A stretch of 63,962 bases of DNA from Neptunomonas qingdaonensis. GTDB taxonomy: Bacteria; Pseudomonadota; Gammaproteobacteria; Pseudomonadales; Balneatricaceae. The stretch spans positions 1-63,962 of the forward strand of contig NZ_FOOU01000018.1 of NCBI RefSeq assembly GCF_900113275.1. The letters run 5' to 3'. Each line of letters begins with the position of its first letter. The stretch's first letter is position 1. This document shows, one piece after another, positions 63,561 to 63,962 of the stretch. The position numbers and the translations under genes were made by a program. Under the pieces are notes generated by a model. It saw only the letters and a list, made by a program, of their open reading frames with translations. It did no database searches and had not been told where the DNA came from.

Positions 63561-63962
63561 ATGGCTAAAAAAGCTTTTGAACGTAATCTGCCGCACGTTA
63601 ACGTAGGTACAATTGGCCACGTTGACCATGGCAAAACAACTTTGACAGCAGCTCTGACGCGCGTATGTGCGGAAGTGTTTGGTGGTACAGCCGTAGCATT
63701 TGACGGTATCGATAATGCTCCGGAAGAGCGTGAGCGTGGTATCACTATCTCCACGTCGCACGTAGAGTACGAATCTAAGATTCGTCACTATGCGCACGTT
63801 GACTGTCCGGGACACGCGGATTATGTGAAAAACATGATCACTGGTGCTGCACAGATGGATGGCGCAATTCTGGTATGTGGTGCGACTGACGGTCCTATGC
63901 CTCAGACACGCGAACACATCCTGTTGTCTCGTCAGGTAGGTGTACCATACATCGTTGTATTC
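63561..63962 (+). CDS. tuf: Elongation factor Tu, N-terminal 134 residues (partial)
   Basis: Delivers aminoacyl-tRNA to the ribosome. The GTPase domain starts [20 protein letters not shown] with G1 GHVDHGKT, the switch [16 protein letters not shown], and G3 [11 protein letters not shown]. It runs off the window in frame. I start at the ATG at 63561, which gives the conserved MAK N-terminus; an in-frame ATG two codons earlier is nearer AGGG and cannot be excluded. It follows four tRNA genes, the tufB arrangement. Confidence 0.95.
   Translation, partial: MAKKAFERNLPHVNVGTIGHVDHGKTTLTAALTRVCAEVFGGTAVAFDGIDNAPEERERGITISTSHVEYESKIRHYAHVDCPGHADYVKNMITGAAQMDGAILVCGATDGPMPQTREHILLSRQVGVPYIVVF

Overview
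This 63,962-bp window is a gammaproteobacterial chromosome segment. Gene order and sequence style point to a marine Oceanospirillales-like relative of Pseudomonas; this is inferred from synteny and not tested by a search. Nearly all of it is housekeeping DNA in blocks also seen in E. coli or Pseudomonas: nudE-yrfG-hslR-hslO-pckA; ppx/trxA-rho-ubiD; hemCDXY divergent from argH; zapA-ssrS(6S RNA)-fau next to ygfB-pepP-ubiH-ubiI-gcvTH; rppH-ptsP-TauE-lgt-(insert)-thyA-folA; and birA-coaX-tRNA(Thr-Tyr-Gly-Thr)-tuf.

Layout. 1-350: 5' end of an IS110-family transposase with a hairpin over its start, next to the ilvA terminator. 380-3032: ilvA, rpiA and a 41-codon membrane peptide gene. 3440-12582: a large AsmA/DUF748 envelope protein, an ABC transporter (ybbA-ybbP type) divergent from tesA, a DUF805 membrane protein, a DUF2799 lipoprotein, a FAH-fold enzyme and an ACT-domain protein. 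12713-25140: sodB, nudE, yrfG, hslR, hslO, pckA, ppx, trxA, rho, ubiD with a ferredoxin-flavin reductase, and a DUF302 protein. 25292-33403: heme genes, argH, a GcvR-like protein, an AEC transporter and a 44-codon membrane peptide gene. 33477-43598: fau, 6S RNA, zapA, a ZapB-like protein, ygfB, pepP, ubiH, ubiI, gcvT, gcvH, rlmI and an aldo/keto reductase. 43786-48391: a LysM-FecR protein coupled to a CHASE2-GGDEF-EAL protein, then a CBS protein. 48462-54607: a HAD phosphatase, rppH, ptsP, a TANGO2-like protein, a TauE-type permease and lgt. 54747-58943: a flavin monooxygenase divergent from a sigma-54 activator. 58953-63962: thyA, folA, birA, coaX, a SPOR protein, four tRNA genes and the start of tuf.

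The most notable non-housekeeping unit is the monooxygenase/activator pair set between lgt and thyA. The 390 bp between its two start codons carry a full sigma-54 layout: a -24/-12 element, a perfect IHF consensus, and four TGTAAYG half-sites, three of them spaced 22 bp apart. Other points of interest are the hairpin covering the transposase start, two membrane peptide genes of under 45 codons, a recurring pattern of short tandem duplications in intergenic DNA (seven sites), a G-poor rho leader, divergent ybbA/tesA start codons sharing one CATG, and a LysM-FecR/CHASE2 signalling pair with a degenerate GGDEF site. No CRISPR array, phage or toxin-antitoxin module was seen.
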